Shown here piece by piece: positions 20,079 through 28,004 of a stretch of 64,000 nucleotides of DNA (positions are counted from its first letter, which is position 1; the number at the start of each line of letters is the position of its first letter). The translations under genes were made by a program, and so were the position numbers. The notes beneath the pieces were generated by a model, which worked only from the letters and a program-made list of their open reading frames with translations, had not been told where the DNA came from and did not search any database. The DNA is taken from NCBI RefSeq assembly GCF_004519295.1, contig NZ_SOZH01000003.1:434001-498000 (forward strand), read 5' to 3'. Source of the DNA: Cellulosimicrobium funkei. Its GTDB lineage: Bacteria; Actinomycetota; Actinomycetes; Actinomycetales; Cellulomonadaceae.

Positions 20079-20837
20079 ATGGCGGACAACACACGCACCG
20101 CAGTCATCGTCGAGGACGACGCGGAGATCCGTGATCTCCTGCAGACGGTGCTCGGTCAGGCAGGCTTCGTCACCGAGGCGGCCGCGACCGGCGTCGAGGG
20201 CGTGGAGCTCGTCCGGCGGACCGACCCGGTCGTGACGACCCTCGACGTGAGCCTGCCCGACATCGACGGGTTCGAGGTGTGCCGGCGCATCCGTCAGATC
20301 TCCGACACCTACATCGTGATGCTCACCGCGCGCACCGACGAGATCGACACCCTCATGGGCCTGGACGCCGGTGCCGACGACTACCAGACGAAGCCGTTCC
20401 GCCCGCGCGAGCTGCGCGCCCGCATCGAGGCCCTCCTGCGGCGCCCGCGACGCGGCCTGCCGTCGGACGGCGCCGACGCCGCCCGGCCCGCCCCGGCGGA
20501 CCACGAGCCGACCCTCGTGGGGTCGGACGGGCTCCTGCTGGACGTCCCGCGCCGCACCGCCACGGTCGACGGCGAGGCCGTCCACCTCACGCGCAGCGAG
20601 TACGACCTCCTGGGAGCGCTCGTCGAGGCGGCGGGTCGCGTCGTCAGCCGCAACGAGCTCGTCCGCGTCCTGTGGGGCGAGGAGTACGACGCCGGCACGT
20701 ACGTCACGGACGCGGACCGGCGCAGCGTGGAGGTGCACATCGCGAACCTGCGCCGCAAGCTCGGCGACGGTCCGTCGTCGCCCCGGTGGATCCGCACCGT
20801 GCGCGGCGTCGGCTACCGGTTCGACCCCACGGGCTGA
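20079..20837 (+). CDS. OmpR/PhoB-type response regulator
   Basis: The 252-residue protein has a receiver domain (acidic EDD at 12-14, phospho-acceptor Asp56 in TLDVSLPD, Thr83, Lys105), an Ala/Pro/Asp-rich linker near 118-145, and a winged-helix DNA-binding domain ending IRTVRGVGYRFDP. No histidine kinase gene is adjacent. GGGGAG precedes the ATG at 20079. The gene converges on, and overlaps by 25 nt at its 3' end, the degenerate Hpt gene, which may link it to the glycosyltransferase locus. Confidence 0.92.
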   Translation: MADNTRTAVIVEDDAEIRDLLQTVLGQAGFVTEAAATGVEGVELVRRTDPVVTTLDVSLPDIDGFEVCRRIRQISDTYIVMLTARTDEIDTLMGLDAGADDYQTKPFRPRELRARIEALLRRPRRGLPSDGADAARPAPADHEPTLVGSDGLLLDVPRRTATVDGEAVHLTRSEYDLLGALVEAAGRVVSRNELVRVLWGEEYDAGTYVTDADRRSVEVHIANLRRKLGDGPSSPRWIRTVRGVGYRFDPTG

Positions 20838-21205
20838 CCGGCGGCGGGCGGCGGGTCGCCGAGCAGCAGCGCCACCTCGTCGCACGCGCTGCGCGCGACG
20901 GCCCGCAGCGTCCCGAGCGCGCGCGCCTCGTCCGCGGTCGTACGGTGCGAGGCGAAATGCCGGTCGAGCAGCGCGGAGGCGGCGTCCCCGACCTCCGCGG
21001 CCCCGACCATGAGCGACGTCGACCGCACGGTGAGCAGCGTGCTGCGCGCCTCCTCGTCGTCGCCCCGGGCGAGCGCGACCGCCGCCGCGTCGACGCGTGG
21101 GACGACGAGGTCCCGGTACGCGACGAAGAAGCGCCGGACGGCCTGCACGTCACCGTCCAGGTCGTCCTCGAGCGCCGTCCACGCCCGGCGCAGGTCCTCT
21201 CTCAC
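20813..21205 (-). CDS. Hpt-like protein lacking the phospho-acceptor histidine
   Basis: The 130-residue helical protein aligns with histidine phosphotransfer domains in the segment ARGDDEEARSTLLTVRSTSL followed by MVGAAEVGDAAS. At the place of the usual HTLKG it reads LTVRS, so Leu58 replaces the phosphorylated His and Arg61 the Lys. It may therefore be a docking or sensing module, not a phosphorelay protein. The GTG at 21205 overlaps the glycosyltransferase stop (GTGA), so production is tied to that enzyme. Its 3' end overlaps the convergent response regulator gene. The Hpt assignment is inference from pattern. Confidence 0.65.
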   Translation of the reverse strand: MREDLRRAWTALEDDLDGDVQAVRRFFVAYRDLVVPRVDAAAVALARGDDEEARSTLLTVRSTSLMVGAAEVGDAASALLDRHFASHRTTADEARALGTLRAVARSACDEVALLLGDPPPAAGQPVGSNR

Positions 21206-22662
21206 GCGCGGAGACCGTGGTGGCGGCGCACGAGCCGGCGCAGCATGAAGAACGTCTGGAGGATCGTCACCACGCCGAGCACCGGCCACCCGAGGGACAG
21301 GACGGCGGACTGGACGCCTGGCGTCAACGTGGTCCACGCCCACACCACGGCGGCGAGGGCGACCAGAGCGACGAGGAGCGGGCTGAGGTAGGCCCAGCCG
21401 CTGCCCCGCTCGGCCTTGGCCTGCGCCGCCCAGTTGTCGGTGCGCGAGCGCGAGAGGAACTTGGACCACGCGCGCACGAAGTGCCCGATGCGGATCCACA
21501 TGTAGAGCTCGGCCGGGACGAGGGTCGCGGCGAAGAGCACGTCGCGCCAGGTACGGCCGTTGATGGAGAGCGCGGTCCGGAGGTTGAGCGCGACCGCGAC
21601 GGCAGGCGGCACGAGCCAGACGGGCGAGAAGCGGAACGCGTGAAGGCTCAGCGCGCCGGCGACGAGCAGTCCGAACAGGATGCGCGTGGCGGCGTTGACG
21701 AGCATGCTCACGTTCTCCATCCATCGCAGCCGCAGGTTGGGGTGGAACGGCTGGCCCCGCGTGTCACCACGCTGGCCGGGCCACATGAGGTCGATGGCGC
21801 CGTAGTTCCACTTGACCTGCTGGCCGTCGAGCGCACGCAGCGTCGTCATGCCGCCGACGGTCGCGCGAGCGGTCGCGGAGATCTTGGTCGAGTAGCCGAG
21901 CGACTTGATCTGCAGGCTGAGGAGGGAGTCCTCGACCTCGGAGTCGGAGACCCACGGGTCGCGCTGGTGGTGCGCGAGCATGACGGCCTCGAGGGCCGAC
22001 ATGCGGAACAGCGAGGCCTGACCGCCGAGGACGGCCATGTTCCGCCCGCGCAGGAGGTTCTGCATGTTGAAAGCGGCGAACTGGGCGCGCTGGCCGGTGA
22101 GGAGGAACCTGCCGAGGGGTCCGCGTGGAGAGACGTTGTCGACCGTGTAGATCGCGGAGATCCCGCCGATGCGCGGGTCGGACGACATCTCGGCCTCGAG
22201 CCGCTCCACGGCGTCCTTGGCGAGCACGGTGTCGCCGTCCACGCCGAGGAGGTAGTCGGCGCCGCGCACGAGGCGGTACCCGTAGTTGAGCGCGCCGACC
22301 TTCTTGTCCGCGAGGGCGCCCAGGTCGTGGACGTACACGCGCGTGGTCTGCTCGACGCCGCGGCGGCGCGTCGTGTGCTCCCCGGCGAGCTTGGACGCCT
22401 TGGCGAACGTGCGGTCGCTGGTGTTGTTGACCACGACGTGCACGACGTCCGGCAGGCGGGTCTGCCGCAGGATGCCCTTGAGCACGGACTTGATCGTCGA
22501 GCCCTCGTTGTACGCGGGGATGATCGCGCCGATCGTCGCGCGGCGGGCGGGCTCCTGGACCACGACCTCGTCGGGGGTGAACTGGTAGCGGTCGAGCTCC
22601 GTACCGAAGGGCACGGGCTCGTCGACGTCGACCGGGGCGCGGTCGGTGAGCAGGGCGGTCAT
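21202..22662 (-). CDS. Processive-type family 2 glycosyltransferase, membrane-bound
   Basis: The 486-residue protein has a GT2 domain with PAYNEG (49-54), DGD (142-144), SEVEDS with the catalytic ED at 244-245, and QQVKW (281-285), a variant of the QxxRW motif of processive enzymes. Several membrane helices follow (about 310-480). This is the layout of cellulose, hyaluronan and poly-GlcNAc synthases; the polymer is unknown. The ATG at 22662 has GAGG 6 nt upstream and is preferred over 22689. It is coupled to the Hpt-like gene and faces the response regulator. Confidence 0.87.
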   Translation of the reverse strand: MTALLTDRAPVDVDEPVPFGTELDRYQFTPDEVVVQEPARRATIGAIIPAYNEGSTIKSVLKGILRQTRLPDVVHVVVNNTSDRTFAKASKLAGEHTTRRRGVEQTTRVYVHDLGALADKKVGALNYGYRLVRGADYLLGVDGDTVLAKDAVERLEAEMSSDPRIGGISAIYTVDNVSPRGPLGRFLLTGQRAQFAAFNMQNLLRGRNMAVLGGQASLFRMSALEAVMLAHHQRDPWVSDSEVEDSLLSLQIKSLGYSTKISATARATVGGMTTLRALDGQQVKWNYGAIDLMWPGQRGDTRGQPFHPNLRLRWMENVSMLVNAATRILFGLLVAGALSLHAFRFSPVWLVPPAVAVALNLRTALSINGRTWRDVLFAATLVPAELYMWIRIGHFVRAWSKFLSRSRTDNWAAQAKAERGSGWAYLSPLLVALVALAAVVWAWTTLTPGVQSAVLSLGWPVLGVVTILQTFFMLRRLVRRHHGLRA

Positions 22663-22750
22663 GAGTGCCTCGTTCGTCGTGGGGTTCAACGAGCACGATC
22701 CTGCGCGCCCCGGCGCGAGGCACCCGCCGGGTCGGCGCAGCGAAACCTCA

Positions 22751-22767
22751 GGATCTGCTCAAGATCC
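22751..22767. promoter_or_regulatory. Palindrome upstream of the glycosyltransferase gene
   Basis: GGATCT and AGATCC form a perfect 6-bp inverted repeat around 5 bp, about 90 bp before the glycosyltransferase start, in a locally AT-richer patch. It could be an operator, possibly for the nearby response regulator. No clear promoter hexamers can be fixed around it. Confidence 0.3.
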
Positions 22768-22855
22768 GGGCGCGGGACGTGCTCAGGCCTTCGTCCTCGC
22801 CCGGTCCGGGCCTCGTGCCGCACCGCGGCAGCGGTCCCCGTGGCCCGGACGCGCG

Positions 22856-22889
22856 GAGGGCGCGCCACCCGGCGGGGTGGCGCGCCCTC
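22856..22889 (-). terminator. Strong hairpin terminator of aspS
   Basis: A perfect 15-bp stem (22856-22870 with 22875-22889) around a 4-nt loop begins 19 bp after the aspS stop. There is no T-run. It is among the strongest hairpins in the window and lies between two minus-strand genes where transcription must end. Confidence 0.75.
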
Positions 22890-22908
22890 GGCGTCGAGCG
22901 TGCTGGGG

Positions 22909-24744
22909 TCAGGCGTCCGTGCGCCCGCTCTCGCCGGCCGTGTCGCCGTCCGCGCCACCCTCGGTGCCGCCGTCGCGCGACGGGGCGGCGGGCTTCGCGT
23001 CGACGCCCGCCTCCTTGCGCTGCTCGGGCGTGATCGGGGCCGGTGCCTGCGTCAGCGGGTCGTACCCGCCGCCCGACTTGGGGAACGCGATGACGTCGCG
23101 GATGGAGTCCGACTTCGTCAGCAGCGCGACGATGCGGTCCCAGCCGAACGCGATCCCGCCGTGCGGGGGCGCGCCGAACTTGAAGGCGTCGAGCAGGAAG
23201 CCGAACTTTTCCTGTGCCTCCTCGGGCCCGATCCCCATGACGTCGAAGACGCGCTCCTGCACGTCGCGACGGTGGATACGGATGGACCCGCCGCCGATCT
23301 CGTTGCCGTTGCACACGATGTCGTAGGCGTAGGCGAGCGCCTCGCCCGGGTTCTGCTCGAACGTGTCGACCCAGTCCGGCGTGGGCGACGTGAACGCGTG
23401 GTGCACGGCGGTCCAGGCGGAGTGGCCCAGGTCGACGTCGTCGTCCTCGCCGGTCGGCTTGAACAGCGGCGCGTCGACGATCCAGACGAACGCCCATGCG
23501 TCGTCGTCGATCTGACCCGTCCGCTTCGCGATCTCCTGGCGCGCGGCACCGAGCAGGGCACGCGAGTCCGACGTCTTGCCCGCGGCGAAGAACACGGCGT
23601 CCCCCGGCTGCGCGCCGGTCGCCTCGCGCAGGCCCTCGCGCTCGGCGTCGGACAGGTTCTTGGCCACGGGGCCGCCGAGCGTGCCGTCCTCGCCGAACGT
23701 CACGTACGCGAGGCCGCGAGCGCCGCGCTGCTTGGCCCACTCCTGCCACGCGTCGAACTGGCGGCGCGGCTGCGAGGCCCCGCCCGCCATGACGACGGCG
23801 CCGACGTACTCGGCCTGGAACACCCGGAACGGGGTGTTCCGGAAGTAGTCCGTGAGCTCGACGAGGGGGTTGCCGAACCGCAGGTCGGGCTTGTCGGACC
23901 CGTAGAGCCGCATGGCGTCGTGGAAGGTCATGCGCGGGATGGGCGTCGGGATCGTGTACCCGATGAGCTCCCACAGCGCGACGAGGATCTTCTCGGCGAG
24001 CGCGATGACGTCGTCCTGCTCGACGAAGCTCATCTCGACGTCGAGCTGCGTGAACTCCGGCTGGCGGTCCGCACGGAAGTCCTCGTCGCGGTAGCAGCGC
24101 GCGATCTGGTAGTAGCGCTCCATGCCCGCGACCATGAGGAGCTGCTTGAACAGCTGGGGCGACTGCGGCAGCGCGTACCAGGAGCCGGGCGCGAGGCGCG
24201 CGGGCACGAGGAAGTCGCGCGCACCCTCGGGCGTCGAGCGGGTGAGCGTCGGCGTCTCGATCTCGACGAACTCCTCGGCGTCGAGCACGCGGCGTGCGGC
24301 CTGGTTCGCCTTGGCGCGCAGGCGCAGGGCGTGCGCGGGGGCGGGCCGGCGCAGGTCGAGGTAGCGGTGCTTGAGGCGCGCCTCCTCACCGATCGTCTCG
24401 GTGTCCGCGAGCGCCGTCGACACCTGGAACGGCAGGGCCTCGGAGGTGTTGAGCACGACGACGTCGGTCGCGACGACCTCGATCTCGCCCGTGGGCAGCG
24501 ACGGGTTCTCGTTCCCGTCGGGGCGGCGCGAGACCTCGCCCGTGACCTGGAGGACGAACTCGTTGCGCAGCGGGTGCGCGACGGCCTCGTCGCGGATGAC
24601 GACCTGGGCGATGCCGGAGGCGTCGCGCAGGTCGATGAAGGCGACGCCGCCGTGATCGCGCCGACGGTCGACCCAGCCCGTGAGGGTGACGGTCTGACCG
24701 GTGTGCTCGGCCCGCAGTGAGCCGGCCGTTCGGGTGCGCAGCAC
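22909..24744 (-). CDS. aspS: Aspartyl-tRNA synthetase
   Basis: Class II synthetase with an OB-fold anticodon domain ([19 protein letters not shown]), catalytic domain motifs ([41 protein letters not shown]), a GAD insertion domain and motif 3 ([10 protein letters not shown]). The 611 residues end with a charged disordered tail rich in Gly/Asp. The start is GTG at 24744 with AAGGAA upstream. Actinobacterial AspRS is often non-discriminating (Asp and Asn); this cannot be decided here. It is divergent from the PPOX gene. Confidence 0.96.
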   Translation of the reverse strand: MLRTRTAGSLRAEHTGQTVTLTGWVDRRRDHGGVAFIDLRDASGIAQVVIRDEAVAHPLRNEFVLQVTGEVSRRPDGNENPSLPTGEIEVVATDVVVLNTSEALPFQVSTALADTETIGEEARLKHRYLDLRRPAPAHALRLRAKANQAARRVLDAEEFVEIETPTLTRSTPEGARDFLVPARLAPGSWYALPQSPQLFKQLLMVAGMERYYQIARCYRDEDFRADRQPEFTQLDVEMSFVEQDDVIALAEKILVALWELIGYTIPTPIPRMTFHDAMRLYGSDKPDLRFGNPLVELTDYFRNTPFRVFQAEYVGAVVMAGGASQPRRQFDAWQEWAKQRGARGLAYVTFGEDGTLGGPVAKNLSDAEREGLREATGAQPGDAVFFAAGKTSDSRALLGAARQEIAKRTGQIDDDAWAFVWIVDAPLFKPTGEDDDVDLGHSAWTAVHHAFTSPTPDWVDTFEQNPGEALAYAYDIVCNGNEIGGGSIRIHRRDVQERVFDVMGIGPEEAQEKFGFLLDAFKFGAPPHGGIAFGWDRIVALLTKSDSIRDVIAFPKSGGGYDPLTQAPAPITPEQRKEAGVDAKPAAPSRDGGTEGGADGDTAGESGRTDA

Positions 24745-24807
24745 GGAGGGTTCCTTCCAGGTGGGCGGTGGGGGGTCGCGCTCCCGGAGCGGGGGCGCGT
24801 CCGCTGA

Positions 24808-24813
24808 AGTCTA
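24808..24813 (-). promoter_or_regulatory. Putative -10 box of aspS
   Basis: TAGACT on the minus strand would start an aspS leader of about 57 nt. No good -35 hexamer is found 16-18 bp upstream. The same hexamer occurs before rpsD, yajC and the cyclophilin gene. Confidence 0.4.
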
Positions 24814-24833
24814 GTGCGGGCGGGCGGGCGGCT

Positions 24834-24899
24834 CGACCGGATACCTCCGACCGGAGGCGGTCGACGGTCCGCTCTCGACCGGCGGGCCGACCGGATACC
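24834..24899. repeat. Direct repeats in the aspS/PPOX intergenic region
   Basis: The 12-mer CGACCGGATACC occurs at 24834-24845 and again at 24888-24899, with further CGACCGG copies near 24848 and 24875. The 280-bp divergent region holds no recognisable gene. The repeats could be binding sites for a regulator of the PPOX gene, or simple sequence drift. Confidence 0.4.
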
Positions 24900-25024
24900 G
24901 TGGCGGTGCCGCCGCGACGTCCCGTGGCGGCACCGCCGGGACCGGCGCCGCGCCCGCGGGCGCACGGGCCGACCGGCCGCGGCAGGGCCGTCCGGCCCGC
25001 CGCCCGCACGAAGGAGGGTCACCC

Positions 25025-25492
25025 GTGGCACGCACCATCGCGACGAACCGGCGCGTCGAGCGCGACGAGCTCGAGGAGTTCCTGCGCTCCCGGCACGACG
25101 GCGTCCTCGTCACCACCCGCGCCGACGGCCGTCCCCAGCTCAGCCCGGTCACGTACGGGGTCGACGACGCGGGTCGGGTCGTCGTGTCGACGTACCCGGA
25201 GCGCGCCAAGGCGGTCAACGTGCGCCGCGACCCGCGCGCGTCGCTGCTGTCCCTGGGCGAGCGGTTCTCCGACCCGTGGGTGCAGGTCGACGGCGAGGCG
25301 GAGGTGATCGACCTGCCCGAGTCGGTCGAGCCGCTCGTCGACTACTACCGCGCCGTCGGCGGCGAGCACCCGGACTGGGACGAGTACCGCGCGGCGATGG
25401 TCACCCAGGGCAAGTCGCTCGTGCGGCTGACGATCACGCGCTGGGGACCGGTGGCGACGGGCGGCTTCCCGGCGCGCCTCGCCGACGCCTGA
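25025..25492 (+). CDS. PPOX-class flavin/F420-dependent oxidoreductase-like protein
   Basis: The 155-residue protein is a single split-barrel domain of the pyridoxamine-phosphate-oxidase-like class: HDGVLVTTRADGRPQLSPV near 24-42 and VVVSTYPERAKAVNVRRDPR are typical cofactor-binding stretches. Actinobacterial members bind F420 or FMN and reduce unknown substrates. GTG at 25025 has a strong GAAGGAGG ribosome binding site. It ends 6 bp before the convergent radical SAM gene. The exact cofactor cannot be fixed from sequence alone. Confidence 0.85.
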   Translation: MARTIATNRRVERDELEEFLRSRHDGVLVTTRADGRPQLSPVTYGVDDAGRVVVSTYPERAKAVNVRRDPRASLLSLGERFSDPWVQVDGEAEVIDLPESVEPLVDYYRAVGGEHPDWDEYRAAMVTQGKSLVRLTITRWGPVATGGFPARLADA

Positions 25493-25498
25493 GACAGG

Positions 25499-27154
25499 TC
25501 AGAACAGGACCTGCTCCACTCCCCCGCCGACGACGTCGAGCCCGCCGCCGTCCACCGGCATGCCCGCGAGCGCACCACCGTGGCCGTCGCGCGCGTCCTG
25601 CGGCGCCGGGTCGACGGCGAGGCTGCCGGCCGGGTAGGCGCCGTCCGTCGGCGGCCCTGGCCGGCGGTGCCGGTCGCCGGGCTCGCCGCGGCGGAACCGG
25701 CCCTCGACGCCCGCGGGGCCGCGGTGGCCCGCGACCCCGAACCCGCGTGCCTCGAGCATCGGCCGCACCCGGTCCCACAGCCAGGACCGGTACGCCGTCG
25801 AGGCGTACGTGCCGCGGGCGTACACGCGCTCGTACCCGGGGACGAGGCGCGGGTGCTCGCGCGCGAGCCAGCCCATGTACCACTCGCGCGTGCCGGGCTT
25901 GAGGTGCAGCGGCAGCACCGTGACGCCCGTCGCGCCCGCATCCTTGACGGCGTCGAGCAGCTCGGTGAGCGCGCGGGTCGAGTCGGTGAGCCACGGCAGC
26001 ACGGGAGCGACCATGACGCCGCACGGCAGACCGGCCTCCCGGACCGTGCGGACGAGGTCGAGCCGCGCGCGCGGCGAGGGCGTGCCGGGCTCGACGCTCG
26101 CCTGGAGCTCGGGGTCCAGGAGCGCGAGGGACACGCCGATCCCGACCTCGACGCGCGAGGCTGCGTCGACGAGCAGCGGCAGGTCGCGGCGCAGGAGCGT
26201 GCCCTTGGTCAGCACGGACAGCGGCGTGCCCGACCCGGCGAGCGCGTCGATGATGCCGGGCATGAGGCGGTAGCGACCCTCGGCGCGCTGGTACGGGTCG
26301 GTGTTGGTGCCGAGCGCGACGGCCTCGCGCGCCCAGGACGGGCGGGCGAGCTCGGCGCGCAGCACGTCGTCGACGTTGACCTTGACCACGACCTCCCGGT
26401 CGAAGTCCTCGCCCGCGTCGAGGTCGAGGTACTCGTGCGTGGGGCGGGCGAAACAGTTGTGGCTCACGACCCCCGCGGCGACGAAGTCACGCGTGCCGGT
26501 CGTGATGTCGACCAGCTCCGTCGTCTCCCCCGGCCCGTCGAGTGCTTCCAGGGAGTCGACGCGTAGCGCCTCGCCGCCGGTGACGTCCTGGCCGTCGAGG
26601 ACGGGCCGCCCGTCCGCGAGCGCCGCGGCGCCCGGCCCGACGAGCACGTCGCCGAGCGCCAGGCGGGCGCGGTGCCCGGAGCCGCCGACGACGTGCCGCC
26701 ACCCGCGCTCGGTGAGGAACCGGTGGTCGCCGCTCGCGACGAGGCGCGTGCCGTCGGCGAGGGTCACGCGGTAGGCGCGCTTGCGGGTGGTCCAGCGGTC
26801 GAGCACCCGGGTGCGCACGTAGCGCCGGTACGCGCCGTGCGGAGCGGTGCCGACGATCTCGTCGCCGACACGCAGCTCGCCGATCGGCCGTTGCGTGCCG
26901 TCGGCCAGCAGCACGGGCGTGGCGGGCGCGAGGCAGTAGGAGCACGCGTGGCTGCACCCGCGGTACGGGTTGACGGTCCAGCGGAACGGCATGCGCGACA
27001 TCGCCGGCACCTGGGACAGCGCGCTCTTGGCCGTGACCTCGTGGAACGTGATGCCCGCGAACTCGGGCGTGCGCACGCTGCGGACGAGGCCGACCCGCTC
27101 CAGCCCGGGGAGCGCGCCGTCGTCCGCGCCGAGCGCCTGTCCGTCCCACCGCAT
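25499..27154 (-). CDS. Rv2578c-family radical SAM protein containing a mini-intein
   Basis: The 551-residue precursor has an N-extein of 73 residues, a 160-residue mini-intein (74-233) and a C-extein of 318 residues. After splicing, Cys67, Cys71 and Cys234 make the CxxxCxxC iron-sulfur motif reading CSHACSYCFARP. Later parts (NTDPYQRAEGRYRLMPGII, SVLTKGTLLRRD, LPLHLKPGTREWY) match the Rv2578c/SplB-like radical SAM group; the reaction is unknown. The ATG at 27154 is chosen because a TCGAAT -10-like box and a LexA box lie immediately upstream. The C-terminal 70 or so residues are Gly/Asp-rich and variable. As I recall, Rv2578c is listed among mycobacterial LexA targets. Confidence 0.9.
   Translation of the reverse strand: MRWDGQALGADDGALPGLERVGLVRSVRTPEFAGITFHEVTAKSALSQVPAMSRMPFRWTVNPYRGCSHACSYCLAPATPVLLADGTQRPIGELRVGDEIVGTAPHGAYRRYVRTRVLDRWTTRKRAYRVTLADGTRLVASGDHRFLTERGWRHVVGGSGHRARLALGDVLVGPGAAALADGRPVLDGQDVTGGEALRVDSLEALDGPGETTELVDITTGTRDFVAAGVVSHNCFARPTHEYLDLDAGEDFDREVVVKVNVDDVLRAELARPSWAREAVALGTNTDPYQRAEGRYRLMPGIIDALAGSGTPLSVLTKGTLLRRDLPLLVDAASRVEVGIGVSLALLDPELQASVEPGTPSPRARLDLVRTVREAGLPCGVMVAPVLPWLTDSTRALTELLDAVKDAGATGVTVLPLHLKPGTREWYMGWLAREHPRLVPGYERVYARGTYASTAYRSWLWDRVRPMLEARGFGVAGHRGPAGVEGRFRRGEPGDRHRRPGPPTDGAYPAGSLAVDPAPQDARDGHGGALAGMPVDGGGLDVVGGGVEQVLF
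26456..26935 (-). other. Mini-intein (Hint domain) inside the radical SAM gene
   Basis: The insert encodes 160 residues beginning with Cys (CLAPATPVLLADG, block A) and ending VVSHN, with Cys as the +1 extein residue (block G). Block B is visible as LVASGDHRFL with its His, and block F as LVDITTGTRDFVAAG. It is too short for a homing endonuclease. The junction lies exactly at the third Cys of the radical SAM motif, so the cluster cannot form until splicing restores CSYC. All residues needed for class 1 splicing (Cys1, His, penultimate His, Asn, Cys+1) are present. Confidence 0.93.
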
Positions 27155-27161
27155 CGCGCTA

Positions 27162-27179
27162 TTCGAACAAACGTTCGAA
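27162..27179. promoter_or_regulatory. LexA (SOS) box upstream of the radical SAM gene
   Basis: TTCGAAC and GTTCGAA form a perfect inverted repeat around 4 bp. The core TCGAACAAACGTTCGA (27163-27178) is an exact match to the actinobacterial SOS consensus TCGAAC-N4-GTTCGA. It ends 8 bp before the ATG and overlaps a TCGAAT -10-like element (27166-27161, minus strand), so bound LexA would block transcription start. Confidence 0.85.
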
Positions 27180-27197
27180 CGCGCTGTCAAGGGCGGG

Positions 27198-27635
27198 TCA
27201 GCCGTCGGCGGACCACGCCTTGAGCAGCGCCAGGTTCCCGAGGGGGATGTGGTGGCCGACGCGCGGGTGGTCCAGCGCGACACCGACGACCCCGGCCGCG
27301 CCGAAGGACGCGACGTAGTCGATCGCCGCCGGCACGGGTACCCCGAGCAGCGGCACGGAGCCTGTCTCGTCGTCCGCCAGACCGAGCGCCCGGGCCGCCT
27401 CGTCCGCGCGCGCGGCGCTGCTGTAGAGGCAGATCATGGGCCCCTGGTCCGCAGCGACGGCGTACGGACGCGGCTGGTCCTCGGACCCCCGCGCGATGAA
27501 GAACCACGTGCCGAGGCGCACCGTCTGCCGCCACAGCGCGATCTGGGCCGACGTGTCGCCCGCGGGCGCGCTCCGCACGGCCTCGTCGAGGCGGTCCAGC
27601 TCTGCGACCGCGGCGGGGTCGTTGTCTCGGGTCAT
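27198..27635 (-). CDS. Uncharacterised 145-residue protein
   Basis: Not recognised. It is a soluble protein with no signal or membrane segment, an acidic N-terminal helix, a central WFFIARGSEDQPRPYAVAAD stretch with beta-strand pattern, and a C-terminal ALDHPRVGHHIPLGNLALLK. The layout vaguely recalls SseB-like domains, but this is weak. ATG at 27635 has GAGG upstream. It lies 18 bp before the LexA box of the radical SAM gene, and its expression may be separate because that gene has its own promoter. Confidence 0.7.
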   Translation of the reverse strand: MTRDNDPAAVAELDRLDEAVRSAPAGDTSAQIALWRQTVRLGTWFFIARGSEDQPRPYAVAADQGPMICLYSSAARADEAARALGLADDETGSVPLLGVPVPAAIDYVASFGAAGVVGVALDHPRVGHHIPLGNLALLKAWSADG

Positions 27636-27745
27636 GCGCACTGCCTCGTTCCTCGTGGTCGGAGCCCGTCCCCGGTCCGCGCGGGCGCCTCGTCGCCGCC
27701 ACCCTCTCACGGCGGCCGGGCGTCCCGGTGGGTGAGACGCCGGGA

Positions 27746-27774
27746 TTGTCCGGCGGGCGTCCAGGCCCTAGGGT
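27746..27774 (+). promoter_or_regulatory. Promoter of the TPP-controlled ykoEDC operon
   Basis: TTGTCC (27746-27751), a 17-bp spacer and TAGGGT (27769-27774) make a good vegetative promoter. Transcription would begin near 27781, just before the riboswitch aptamer. The preceding stretch 27636-27745 holds no gene and only weak GC-rich hairpins. Confidence 0.65.
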
Positions 27775-27783
27775 CGGGCCGAA

Positions 27784-27887
27784 CGCCCCCGGGGAGCGCA
27801 CGAGCGCTGAGAGTGCAGGCCGGACACCCGTCCCTCCTGCAGACCCGTGGAACCTGATCTGGTTCGTACCAGCGAAGGGAGCAGGGC
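27784..27887 (+). ncRNA. TPP riboswitch (THI element)
   Basis: The aptamer shows the conserved GCTGAGAGTGC (P2/J region, 27806-27816), ACACCC, ACCTGATCTGG (27852-27862) and ACCAGCGAAGGGA (27868-27880) sequences in the right order. It precedes ykoE by 118 nt. The following stretch 27888-28004 has no gene but contains CCCTC (27972-27976), which can pair with GAGGG (27994-27998) in the ykoE ribosome binding site. This suggests translational control, with the operon off when thiamine pyrophosphate is plentiful. Confidence 0.95.
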
Positions 27888-28004
27888 CGACGTCACCGTC
27901 CCCTGCGCGCTCGTGCCCGCGCCCCGCGCGTGCCGTCCGCGCGGGGGCCGCGGTGGCGCGCCGTCGTGCACCCCTCGCCCCGGGGGCCCGACGGAGGGAA
28001 CCGC

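Noticed and set aside
17607-20885. 1092-codon minus-strand frame under the MMPL and response regulator genes
   Set aside because: Composition is antisense-like (His/Asp/Arg runs) and both plus-strand genes are clear family members.
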